Origin: Cryptomeria japonica
Lineage: Eukaryota > Streptophyta > Pinopsida > Cupressales > Cupressaceae
Assembly (NCBI RefSeq): GCF_030272615.1
Contig: NW_026729351.1
Location: 1-32,500 of the forward strand
Direction of reading: 5' to 3'
DNA length: 32,500 nucleotides
Below, in pieces: positions 22,681-31,240 of this stretch. The notes beneath the pieces are model-generated. The model did not search any database and was not told the origin of the DNA. It saw nothing but the letters and a program-made list of their open reading frames with translations. The stretch's first letter is position 1. The number at the start of each line of letters is the position of its first letter. A program made the position numbers and the translations under genes.

Positions 22681-22690
22681 TATATAGGGG
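22681..22690 (+). promoter_or_regulatory. Pol I spacer promoter-like start site 4
   Basis: TATATAGGGG with AATCGGACAAATAGCT upstream, 157 bp from site 3, with CTCCCC retained downstream. Confidence 0.7.
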
Positions 22691-22837
22691 AGGTGTTGGG
22701 TTTGATGGGTCGACTCCCCTGGTTGTGCGCATTACGTCAACCTCAAAGACCTTGTTTTCGTTAAGAAGTCAAAAGTTGGGGTCGATGTCCTAATTGCTCC
22801 TGTAGACTACACATGTATGAGAATCAGACAAATAGCT

Positions 22838-22847
22838 TATATAGGGG
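22838..22847 (+). promoter_or_regulatory. Pol I spacer promoter-like start site 5
   Basis: TATATAGGGG with AATCAGACAAATAGCT upstream, 157 bp from site 4, with CTCCCC retained downstream. Confidence 0.7.
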
Positions 22848-22994
22848 AGGTGTTGGGTTTGATGGGTTGACTCCCCTAGTTGTTCGCATTACACCAACCT
22901 CAAAGACCTTGTTTTCGTTTAGAAGCCGAAAGTTGGGGTCGATGTCCTAATTGCTCCTGCAGGCTACGCATGTATGAGAATCAGACAAATAGCT

Positions 22995-23004
22995 TATATA
23001 GGGG
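22995..23004 (+). promoter_or_regulatory. Pol I spacer promoter-like start site 6
   Basis: TATATAGGGG with AATCAGACAAATAGCT upstream, 157 bp from site 5. It is the last of the 157-bp units. The 52-bp satellite begins about 135 bp downstream. Confidence 0.7.
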
Positions 23005-23139
23005 AGGTGTTGGGTTTGATGGGTCGACTCCCCTGGTTGTGCGCATTGCGCCAACCTCAAAGACCCTGCATTGCGGATGAAGTCGAAAGTCAGAGTTTGG
23101 TGTGCTACAAGGTGTGGTCGAAGGTGCTCACCTAGGTGT

Positions 23140-23735
23140 GCACCTTTGGAGCACAGGAAAAGTGCCCTCCAAAAGTGCGCACCTTTGGAGTGCACAAAAG
23201 TGCCCTCCAAAAGTGCGCACCTTTGGAGCGCAGAAAAGTGCCCTCCAAAAAGTGCCCTCCAAAAGTGCGCACCTTTGGAGCGCAGAAAAGTGCCCTCCAA
23301 AAAGTGCCCTCCAAAAGTGCGCACCTTTGGAGCGCAGAAAAGTGCCCTCCAAAAAGTGCCCTCCAAAAGTGCGCACCTTTGGAGCGCAGAAAAGTGCCCT
23401 CCAAAAAGTGCCCTCCAAAAGTGCGCACCTTTGGAGCGCAGAAAAGTGCCCTCCAAAAAGTGCCCTCCAAAAGTGCGCACCTTTGGAGCGCAGAAAAGTG
23501 CCCTCCAAAAAGTGCCCTCCAAAAGTGCGCACCTTTGGAGCGCAGAAAAGTGCCCTCCAAAAAGTGCCCTCCAAAAGTGCGCACCTTTGGAGCGCAGAAA
23601 AGTGCCCTCCAAAAAGTGCCCTCCAAAAGTGCGCACCTTTGGAGCGCAGAAAAGTGCCCTCCAAAAAGTGCCCTCCAAAAGTGCGCACCTTTGGAGCGCA
23701 GAAAAGTGCCCTCCAAAAGTGCGCACTTTTGGTGC
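23140..23735 (+). repeat. 52-bp satellite between promoter groups
   Basis: Ten GGAGCGCAGAAAAGTGCCC markers occur at exact 52-bp steps from 23225 to 23693, with a partial start near 23150. Each unit has GTGCCCTCCAAAA twice and the palindrome GTGCGCAC once. The copies are almost identical. Upstream Pol I repeats act as enhancers in several eukaryotes, so an enhancer role is possible but inferred. Confidence 0.92.
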
Positions 23736-23839
23736 GCACCAAGGCGCTGGTTCGGTCGTTGCAGGCGAGTTCGGAAGTTGGGGTCGATGTCCTGAGCGGA
23801 GGTGCAAACTACACAGGTGTCGGAATCGGACAAATAGCT

Positions 23840-23849
23840 TATATAGGGG
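23840..23849 (+). promoter_or_regulatory. Pol I spacer promoter-like start site 7
   Basis: TATATAGGGG with AATCGGACAAATAGCT upstream, the first of the 311-bp units. The text after the start changes from GTGTTGGG to GTGTATGCTTCG, but the CTCCCC partner is kept. Confidence 0.7.
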
Positions 23850-24150
23850 AGGTGTATGCTTCGATGGGTCGACTCCCCAGGTTGAGCGCACCGCGCCAAC
23901 CTCAAAGACCCTACGGTATGGATGAAGTCGGAAGTTGGGTCCGATGACCGATTCGATTAGTAGGTATGCTCATGAGGTCGGAATTTGGGTCCGATGACCT
24001 GCCATGTGCAGGAAGGCGAATGTTGACACTGTGCGTTGCAAGGTGCACACCAAGGCGCTGGTGCGGTCTTTTTAGTCGAGTTCGGAAGTTGGGGTCGATG
24101 TCCTGATCGGAGGTGCAAGCTACACAGGTGTGGGAATCGGACAAATAGCT

Positions 24151-24160
24151 TATATAGGGG
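24151..24160 (+). promoter_or_regulatory. Pol I spacer promoter-like start site 8
   Basis: TATATAGGGG with the conserved upstream element, exactly 311 bp from site 7, with CTCCCC downstream. Confidence 0.7.
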
Positions 24161-24461
24161 AGGTGTATGCTTCGTTGGGTCGACTCCCCGGGTTGAGCGC
24201 ACCGCGCCAACCTCAAAGACCCTACGGTATGGATGAAGTCGGAAGTTGGGTCCGATGACCGATTCGATATGTAGGCATACTCGCGAGGTCGGAATTTGGG
24301 TCCGATGACCTGCCACGTGCAGGAAGGCGAATGTTGGCACTGTGCGTTGCAAGGTGCGCACCAAGGCGCTGGTTCGGTCGTTGGAGGCGAGTTCGGAAGT
24401 TGGGGTCGATGTCTTGATCGGAGGTGCAAACTACACAGGTGTGGGAATCGGACAAATAGCT

Positions 24462-24471
24462 TATATAGGGG
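24462..24471 (+). promoter_or_regulatory. Pol I spacer promoter-like start site 9
   Basis: TATATAGGGG with the conserved upstream element, exactly 311 bp from site 8, with CTCCCC downstream. Confidence 0.7.
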
Positions 24472-24772
24472 AGGTGTATGCTTCGTTGGGTCGACTCCCC
24501 GGGTTGAGCGCACCGCGCCAACCTCAAAGACCCTACGGTATGGATGAAGTCGGAAGTTGGGTCCGATGACCGATTCGATATGTAGGCATACTCGCGAGGT
24601 CGGAATTTGGGTCCGATGACCTGCCATGTGCAGGAAGGCGAATGTTGGGACTGTGCGTCGCAAGGTGCGCACCAAGGCGCTGGTGCCGTCGTTGCAGTCG
24701 AGTTCGGAAGTTGGGGTCGATGTCCTGGTCAGAGGTGCAAACTACACAGGTGTGGGAATCGGACAAATAGCT

Positions 24773-24782
24773 TATATAGGGG
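24773..24782 (+). promoter_or_regulatory. Pol I spacer promoter-like start site 10
   Basis: TATATAGGGG with the conserved upstream element, exactly 311 bp from site 9. The downstream partner is CTCCCT, leaving one G-U pair. Confidence 0.7.
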
Positions 24783-24896
24783 AGGTGTATGCTTCGATGG
24801 GTCGACTCCCTGGGTTGAGCGCACCGCGCCAACCTCAAAGACCCTACAGTATGGATGAAGTCGGAAGTTGGGTCCGATGACCGATTCGATACGTAG

Positions 24897-25200
24897 GCAT
24901 ATTGGCGAGGTCTGAATTTGTGTCCGATGACCTGCCATGCGCAGGAAGGCGGAATTTGGGTCCGATGACCGAGTTGATGGCGTGCCATGCGCAGAAAGGC
25001 GGAATTTGGGTCCGATGACCGAGTTGATGTTGATGGCCCGCCATGCACAGGAAGGCGGAATTTGGGTCCGATGACCGATTTGAAGGCGTGCCATACGCAA
25101 AAAGGCGGAGTTTGGGTCCGATGACCGAGTTGATATTGATGGCCCGCCATGCGCAGGAAGGCGGAATTTGGGTCCGATGACCTGACATACGCATGGAGTC
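24897..25200 (+). repeat. 50/56-bp mini-array between sites 10 and 11
   Basis: AGGCGGAATTTGGGTCCGAT (one copy has GGAGTT) begins at 24947, 24997, 25053, 25103 and 25159, so spacing alternates 50, 56, 50, 56. The 6-bp difference is an extra TGTTGA or TATTGA. The word derives from the tail of the 311-bp unit. No promoter core lies inside. Confidence 0.8.
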
Positions 25201-25317
25201 CGACTCGGGGGCCGATGTTCGATTCGATGACTTGCATTGTGGGTAAAGTCGGAAGTTGTGGTCTTTGACCCGATTCGATGACCAGACTTCGGCTGCTTGA
25301 GAATCGGACAAATAACT

Positions 25318-25327
25318 TATATAGGGG
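25318..25327 (+). promoter_or_regulatory. Pol I promoter-like start site 11
   Basis: TATATAGGGG is preceded by AATCGGACAAATAACT (AACT in place of AGCT, a marker of the last three copies). GGGGAGG (25324-25330) can pair with CCTCCCC (25347-25353). It opens a 441-bp unit with a second, longer hairpin. Confidence 0.7.
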
Positions 25328-25354
25328 AGGTAGTGTTCTCGAGCATCCTCCCCC

Positions 25355-25450
25355 CGTGCCCGTTTATGTCGATTGATGCTGGTGCTCGACTGGTTGGAGC
25401 GCTCGGATGCAAAAATCTTGCACCAGGATTTATCGATTGTGATGGACACG
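25355..25450 (+). other. Leader hairpin after site 11
   Basis: Arms 25355-25387 and 25418-25450 can pair over about 33 positions, with about 20 Watson-Crick pairs, four G-U pairs and internal mismatches. The inner CTGGTGC/GCACCAG segment is perfect. It starts 37 bp after the start-site motif. Confidence 0.55.
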
Positions 25451-25758
25451 GCAAGTCTCCTGATTGCTATGCAGGAGCTCATCGTGAATCTCTATGCGGC
25501 CTTGGTATGGACTCGACCTGCGGAATGGTTCGGCAATGGTAGTCGCTCCAACACGTCCTTGCAATGGCCACAGAGGTGATTCGACTAGAGCTCCAGTCTA
25601 GCTTTTGGGTTGCTTGGCGGACTGGTATAGCCGCGATCGAGTTCCGGCCATGAACGTTTTAGATAGCTCTTGGGCTTTCTGGGACGGAAGTCGGAAGTTT
25701 GGGCTGTTGTCCGATTTGATGACCATTCTTCGGATGTGTGAGAATCGGACAAATAACT

Positions 25759-25768
25759 TATATAGGGG
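25759..25768 (+). promoter_or_regulatory. Pol I promoter-like start site 12
   Basis: TATATAGGGG with AATCGGACAAATAACT upstream. Here the start is followed by ACTG instead of AGG, yet CAGCCCC at 25785-25791 can pair with GGGG(A)CTG, so a terminal stem is still possible with one bulge. Confidence 0.65.
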
Positions 25769-25794
25769 ACTGTGTTGTCTCACGCAGCCCCCTC

Positions 25795-25891
25795 CGTGCC
25801 CCTCTATCTCGACCGATGTTGGTGCTTGAAAGGGTTGGGATCGCTCGGATTTATAAACGTGCACCACCATTTGTCGAGTGTGAGGGACGCG
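25795..25891 (+). other. Leader hairpin after site 12
   Basis: Arms 25795-25827 and 25859-25891 occupy the same place as in the unit of site 11. Perfect blocks include CTCGAC, CCCTC and TGGTGC with their partners. It starts 36 bp after the start-site motif. Confidence 0.55.
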
Positions 25892-26238
25892 GCAGGTCTC
25901 CTAAATGCTATGCGGGCGCTCTCTGAGAATCTCTATCCGGCCTCGACACAGACTAGTCTTGCTGAATGGTTTGGCACTGGTAGTCGATCCAACACGTCGT
26001 TGTTGTGGCCGCCTAGGCGATTCGATTCGAGCCCCCGTCTAGCTTTTGGGTTGCTTGGCGGATTTTGCCCTATCCGCAAGTGAGCTCGGTCCCTAAACGT
26101 TCGAGAAACCCGATTGCTATGCGCCGACTCTCTTTCTTGCGAGCCTCCATCTAGCTTTTGGGTCTCTACGGAACGGAAGTCGGAATCTGGGACCGTTGTT
26201 TGATTCGACGAGGCAGACTACGGTTGTGCGAGAATCGG

Positions 26239-26248
26239 ACAAATAACT
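26239..26248 (+). promoter_or_regulatory. Pol I promoter-like start site 13 (probable gene promoter)
   Basis: TATATAGGGG with AATCGGACAAATAACT upstream. It is the most downstream match in the window. In plants the copy nearest 18S is usually the gene promoter and upstream copies are spacer promoters, so this is the best candidate for the 45S start. The distance to 18S exceeds 6.2 kb, which is long for a plant 5'ETS, so a further promoter beyond the window remains possible. Confidence 0.65.
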
Positions 26249-26283
26249 TATATAGGGGAGGTGTTGACTGGAGCATTCTCCCC

Positions 26284-26377
26284 CGTGCCCCTCTAACTCG
26301 ACCAATGCTGGCGCTCGAACGGTGGTAGCGCTCGGATTTTCATTGAGCGCCAGCATTGGTCGATTTAGAGGGGCATG
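26284..26377 (+). other. Leader hairpin after site 13 (near-perfect)
   Basis: Arms 26284-26316 and 26345-26377 pair almost completely, with one C/T mismatch (26297/26364) and one G-U pair, and can extend two pairs into a loop of about 24 nt. It starts 45 bp after the start-site motif, so it would form in the first 130 nt of the transcript. Confidence 0.75.
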
Positions 26378-26620
26378 CGAGATTCCCGAATGCTATGCGA
26401 GGGCTCTAACGGAAATGTCTATTGGTTTCGGTATGGATGCAATTGCGAGTGGTTCGGCAAAGGTAGTCGTTCCGATGCGTCCATGTCGTGGCCAAATCGA
26501 TAATTCGATTTGAGCCCTCGTATAGCATTTGGGTCTCTCGATGTGATTCCGCATTCCAGTCCCTTTGGGCACTGCTTGAGCCGCATCCCAGGGGGTTCCC
26601 TTCCCAATAATCTGCCTCGC

Positions 26621-29600
26621 AACCCGATTGCTATGCGGTGAGGCTCCTCGGCCGCCTCGGAACTATCTGTGTATCAGACGCATCGCGGGATAAGGGGTTG
26701 GCAACGGTAGTCGCCCCAAGCGCGTCCGATGCTTGGACCATTCCGAGGCGGCCCTGAAGCCTCTTCCGTCTAGCCGTTGGGTCCTTCTCGCCGCATCCCT
26801 CGCCTCGCACCCCGATTGCTATGCGGTGAGGCTCCTCGGCCGCCTCGGAACTATCTGTGTATCGGACGCGTCGCGGGATAAGGGGTTGTCACTGGTAGTC
26901 GCCCCAAGCGCGTCCGATGCTTGGACCATTCCGAGGCGGCCCTGAAGCCTCTTCCGTCTAGCCGTTGGGTCCTTCTCGCCGCATCCCTCGCCTCGCACCC
27001 CGATTGCTATGCGGTGAGGCTCCTCGGCCGCCTCGGAACTATCTGTGTATCGGACGCGTCGCGGGATAAGGGGTTGTCATTGGTAGTCGCCCCAAGCGCG
27101 TCCGATGCTTGGACCATTCCGAGGCGGCCCTGAAGCCTCTTCCGTCTAGCCGTTGGGTCCTTCTCGCCGCATCCCTCGCCTCGCACCCCGATTGCTATGC
27201 GGTGAGGCTCCTCGGCCGCCTCGGAACTATCTGTGTATCGGACGCGTCGCGGGATAAGGGGTTGTCACTGGTAGTCGCCCCAAGCGCGTCCGATGCTTGG
27301 ACCATTCCGAGGCGGCCCTGAAGCCTCTTCCGTCTAGCCGTTGGGTCCTTCTCGCCGCATCCCTCGCCTCGCACCCCGATTGCTATGCGGTGAGGCTCCT
27401 CGGCCGCCTCGGAACTATCTGTGTATCGGACGCGTCGCGGGATAAGGGGTTGTCACTGGTAGTCGCCCCAAGCGCGTTCGATGCTTGGACCATTCCGAGG
27501 CGGCCCTGAAGCCTCTTCCGTCTAGCCGTTGGGTCCTTCTCGCCGCATCCCTCGCCTCGCACCCCGATTGCTATGCGGTGAGGCTCCTCGGCCGCCTTGG
27601 AACTATCTGTGTATCGGACGCGTCGCGGGATAAGGGGTTGTCACTGGTAGTCGCCCCAAGCGCGTCCGATGCTTGGACCATTCCGAGGCGGACCCGAAGC
27701 CTCTTCCGTCTAGCCGTTGGGTCCTTCTCGCCGCATCCTTCGCCTCGCACCCCGATTGCTATGCGGTGAGGCTCCTCGGCCGCCTCGGAACTATCTGTGT
27801 ATCGGACGCGTCGCGGGATAAGGGGTTGTCACTGGTAGTCGCCCCAAGCGCGTTCGATGCTTGGACCATTCCGAGGCGGACCCGAAGCCTCTTCCGTCTA
27901 GCCGTTGGGTCCTTCTCGCCGCATCCCTCGCCTCGCACCCCGATTGCTATGCGGTGAGGCTCCTCGGCCGCCTTGGAACTATCTGTGTATCGGACGCGTC
28001 GCGGGATAAGGGGTTGTCACTGGTAGTCGCCCCAAGCGCGTCCGATGCTTGGACCATTCCGAGGCGGACCCGAAGCCTCTTCCGTCTAGCCGTTGGGTCC
28101 TTCTCGCCGCATCCCTCACCTCGCACCCCGATTGCTATGCGGTGAGGCTCCTCGGCCGCCTTGGAACTATCTGTGTATCGGACGCGTCGCGGGATAAGGG
28201 GTTGTCACTGGTAGTCGCCCCAAGCGCGTCCGATGCTTGGACCATTCCGAGGCGGACCCAAAGCCTCTTCCGTCTAGCCGTTGGGTCCTTCTCGCCGCAT
28301 CCCTCGCCTCGCACCCCGATTGCTATGCGGTGAGGCTCCTCGGCCGCCTTGGAACTATCTGTGTATCGGACGCGTCGCGGGATAAGGGGTTGTCACTGGT
28401 AGTCGCCCCAAGCGCGTCCGATGCTTGGACCATTCCGAGGCGGCCCCGAAGCCTCTTCCGTCTAGCCGTTGGGTCCTTCTCGCCGCATCCCTCGCCTCGC
28501 ACCCCGATTGCTATGCGGTGAGGCTCCTCGGCCGCCTTGGAACTATCTGTGTATCGGACGCGTCGCGGGATAAGGGGTTGTCACTGGTAGTCGCCCCAAG
28601 CGCGTCCGATGCTTGGACCATTCCGAGGCGGCCCCGAAGCCTCTTCCGTGTAGCCGTTGGGTCCTTCTCGCCGCATCCCTCGCCTCGCACCCCGATTGCT
28701 ATGCGGTGAGGCTCCTCGGCCGCCTTGGAACTATCTGTGTATCGGACGCGTCGCGGGATAAGGGGTTGTCACTGGTAGTCGCCCCAAGCGCGTCCGATGC
28801 TTGGACCATTCCGAGGCGGACCTGAAGCCTCTTCCCTCTAGCCGTTGGGGCTTTCTCGCCGCATCCCTCGCCTCGCACCCTGATTGCTATGCTGTGAGGC
28901 TCCTCGGCCGCCTTGGAACTATCTGTGTATCGGACGCATCGCGGGATAAGGGGTTGGCAGTGGTAGTCGCCCCAAGCGCATCCGATGCTTGGACCATTCC
29001 GAGGCGGCCCTGCAGCCTCTTCCGTCTAGCCGTTGGGGCCATCTCGCCGCATCCCCCACCTCGCACCACGATTGCTATGCGGTGAGGCTCCTTGGCCGCC
29101 TCGGAACTATCTGTGTATCGGACGCATCGCGGGATAAGGGGTTGTCACTGGTAGTCGCCCCAAGCGCGTCCGATGCTTGGACTATTCCGAGGCGGCCCTG
29201 CAGCCTCTTCCGTCTAGCCGTTGGGGCCATCTCGCTGCATCCCCCACCTCCTCGGCCGCCTCGGAACTATCTGTGTATCGGACGCATCGCGGGATAAGGG
29301 GTTGGCAGTGGTAGTCGCCCCAAGCGCGTCCGATGCTTGGACTATTCCGAGGCAGCCCTGCAGCCTCTTCCGTCTAGCCTTTGGGGCCATCTCGCCGCAT
29401 CCCTCGCCTCGCACCCCGATTGCTATGCGGTGAGGCTCCTCGGCCGCCTGGGAACTATCTTCGTATCGGACGCATCGCGGGATAAGGGGTTGTCACTGGT
29501 AGTCGCCCCAAGCGCGTCCGATGCTTGGACTATTCCGAGGCGGCCCTGTGGCCTCTTCCGTCTAGCCGTTGGGGCCATCTCGCCGCATCCCCCACCTCGC

Positions 29601-30565
29601 ACCCCGATTGCTATGCGGTGAGGCTCTTCGGCCGCCTTGGAACTATCTTCGTATCGGACGCATCGCGGGATAAGGGGTTGTCACTGGTAGTGGCCCCAAG
29701 CGCGTCCGATGCTTGGACTATTCCGAGGCGGCCCTGCAGCCTCTTCCGTCTAGCCGTTGGGGCCATCTCGCCGCATCCCCCACCTCGCACCCCGATTGCT
29801 ATGCGGTGAGGCTCCTCGGCCGCCTTGGAACTATCTTCGTATCGGACGCATCGCGGGATAAGGGGTTGTCACTGGTAGTCGCCCCAAGCGCGTCCGATGC
29901 TTGGACTATTCCGACGCGGCCCTGTGGCCTCTTCCGTCTAGCCGTTGGGGCCATCTCGCCGCATCCCCCACCTCGCACCCCGATTGCTATGCGGTGAGGC
30001 TCCTCGGCCGCCTTGGAACCATCTTCGTATCGGACGCATCGCGGGATAGGGGGCTGTCACTGGTAGTCGCCCCAAGCGTGTCCGATGCTTGGACCATTCC
30101 TAGGCGGCCCTGAAGCCTCTTCCGTCTAGCCGTTGGGGCCTTCCCGCCCCATCCCTCGCCTCGCACCCCCGATTGCTATGCGGTGAGGCTCCTCGGCTGC
30201 CTTGGAACCATCTGTGTATCGGACGCATCGCGGGATAAGGGGTTGGCACTGGCAGTCGCCCCAAGCGCGTCCGATGCTTGGACCATTCCGAGGTGGCCCT
30301 GAAGCCTCTTCCGTCTAGCCGTTGGGGCCTTCCCGTCCCATCCCTCGCCTCGCACCCCGATTGATATGCGGTGAGGCTCCTCGGCCGCCTTGGAACTATC
30401 TGTGTATCGGACGCATCGCGGGATAAGGGGTTGGCACTGGTAGTCGTCCCAATCGCATCCGATGCTTGGACCATTCCGAGGCGGCCCTGCAGCCTCTTCC
30501 GTTTAGCCGTCGGGGCCTTCCCGCCGCATCCCTCGCCTCGCATCCCGATTCCTATGCGGTGAGTC
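26621..30565 (+). repeat. 188-bp ETS tandem array, about 21 copies
   Basis: The marker TTGGACCATTCCGAGG (or ACTATT) recurs at 26733 and then every 188 bp to 29177. It resumes at 29337 after a copy shortened by about 28 bp near 29250, and continues to 30466 with one 189-bp step. Early copies are almost identical. Later ones carry block variants: CGACGCGT to CGACGCAT, TCTGTGTAT to TCTTCGTAT, and GGGTCCTTCTCG to GGGGCCATCTCG. Short frames of 70-94 codons recur in every copy only because the period is not a multiple of three and stops fall at the same place. Confidence 0.95.
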
Positions 30566-31240
30566 TTCTCGGCCGCCGCGGAACTATACCTGTTATTGCT
30601 ACTGCATCCTTCGGCTGGTAACCTCCTCTGCCGCCTTGGAACGTTCTCTTTGTCGGACGCGTCGCGGGATAAGGGGTTGGCACTGGTAGTCGCCCCAAGC
30701 GCGCCCGATGCATAGACCGCTCCGAGTCGACCTTGCTTTCAGCCTCTCACATGCATAGACCTCTCTGAGTCGACCCTGCAGCCTCTCACGTTTAGCCTTT
30801 GGAATCTCGCCTCACAACATGATTGCTATCCTTGATGCATCCCTTGCCTCGAGCCCTGATTGCTTTCTTGGCTGCATCCCTCCTCTCCTCACAGCCCGGT
30901 TGTCATCACTGCTTCATCCGTCGCTTCATGCATTCTGGCTGCTGGGCCCTTCCCACCGCACACCTCGATTGCTATCTCTTCTGCATCACACACCCCGATT
31001 GCTATCTCTGCTACATCCCTCGGCTCTCACTTCTGCATCCTTCGCCTCACACCTCGATTGCTATCAATGCTGCATCCGTAACCTCACACCCCGATTGCTA
31101 TGCGGGGAGGCTCCTTGGCCGCCTTGGAAATTTCTGTGTGTCGGACGCACCGCGGGATAAGGGGTTGGCACTGGTAGTCGCCCCAAGTGCGCCCGATTCT
31201 TAGACCGCTTCGAGGTGACCTCGTAGCCTCTTTCGTCCAG
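30566..31240 (+). repeat. Decayed 188-bp copies and 30-45 bp sub-repeats
   Basis: Diverged pieces of the 188-bp unit lie at about 30566-30740 and 31083-31240 (both keep GGGATAAGGGGTTGGCACTG). Between them, 30800-31080 is a run of short repeats of the type CTCACACCCCGATTGCTATC plus TGCATCC. This is the junction segment of the 188-bp unit amplified on its own. No gene is visible. Confidence 0.75.

Larger units (their letters stand above)
22075..23100 (+). repeat. 157-bp promoter repeat (type I, six units)
   Basis: Six units each hold a start site, a GGGTCGACTCCCC-type segment, GTGCGCA, CCAACCTCAAAGACC, and GTTGGGGTCGATGTCC upstream of the next site. Spacing is 157, 220, 157, 157 and 157 bp. 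The frames seen here are repeat artefacts. Confidence 0.85.
23745..24890 (+). repeat. 311-bp promoter repeat (type II, four units)
   Basis: Four units each contain a GCACCAAGGCGCTGGT segment, GTTGGGGTCGATGTCC, a start site, GGGTCGACTCCC, ACCCTACGGTATGGATGAAG, and twice the word TTGGGTCCGATGACC. Start-to-start spacing is exactly 311 bp three times. The promoter core is shared with type I, but most of the flank is new. Confidence 0.88.
25280..26620 (+). repeat. 441/480-bp promoter repeat (type III, three units)
   Basis: Three diverged units start near sites 11, 12 and 13. Shared order: start site, terminal stem, 33-nt arm, loop, 33-nt arm, GATTGCTATGC-type word, TGGTAGTCGCTCCAACACG, and GTCTAGCTTTTGGGT. 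The units are more divergent than types I and II, which suggests an older duplication. Confidence 0.8.

Noticed and set aside
23140-23735. Possible CRISPR-like array (52-bp direct repeats)
   Set aside because: The repeats are contiguous with no unique spacers, and the context is eukaryotic rDNA.
23071-23925. Lys/Pro-rich and Trp/Phe-rich frames across the 52-bp satellite
   Set aside because: Fifty-two is not a multiple of three, so all frames cycle through the same words. Open frames on both strands are a property of the satellite.
22175-24810. GGGTCGACTCCCC resembles the mammalian Sal-box Pol I terminator (AGGTCGACC)
   Set aside because: The similarity covers only the GTCGAC core. It lies just downstream of start sites rather than upstream, and plant Pol I terminators are not known to use a Sal box. 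The CTCCCC is better explained as the partner of GGGGAG.
26640-30470. ATCGGAC-N14-GGGG in the 188-bp repeats, the same spacing as in the Pol I core, suggesting about 21 more cryptic promoters
   Set aside because: Collinear alignment places this stretch against non-promoter sequence (near 25530 and 25980, GAATGGTTCGGCA), and the repeat has GGGATAAGGGG rather than TATATAGGGG. I treat the match as chance.
26733-30562. Recurring 70-94 codon frames in the 188-bp array, as if a small gene family
   Set aside because: They are the same repeat read from a TTG codon in each copy and overlap one another. No codon-level conservation or ribosome binding context is seen, and plants would need ATG.
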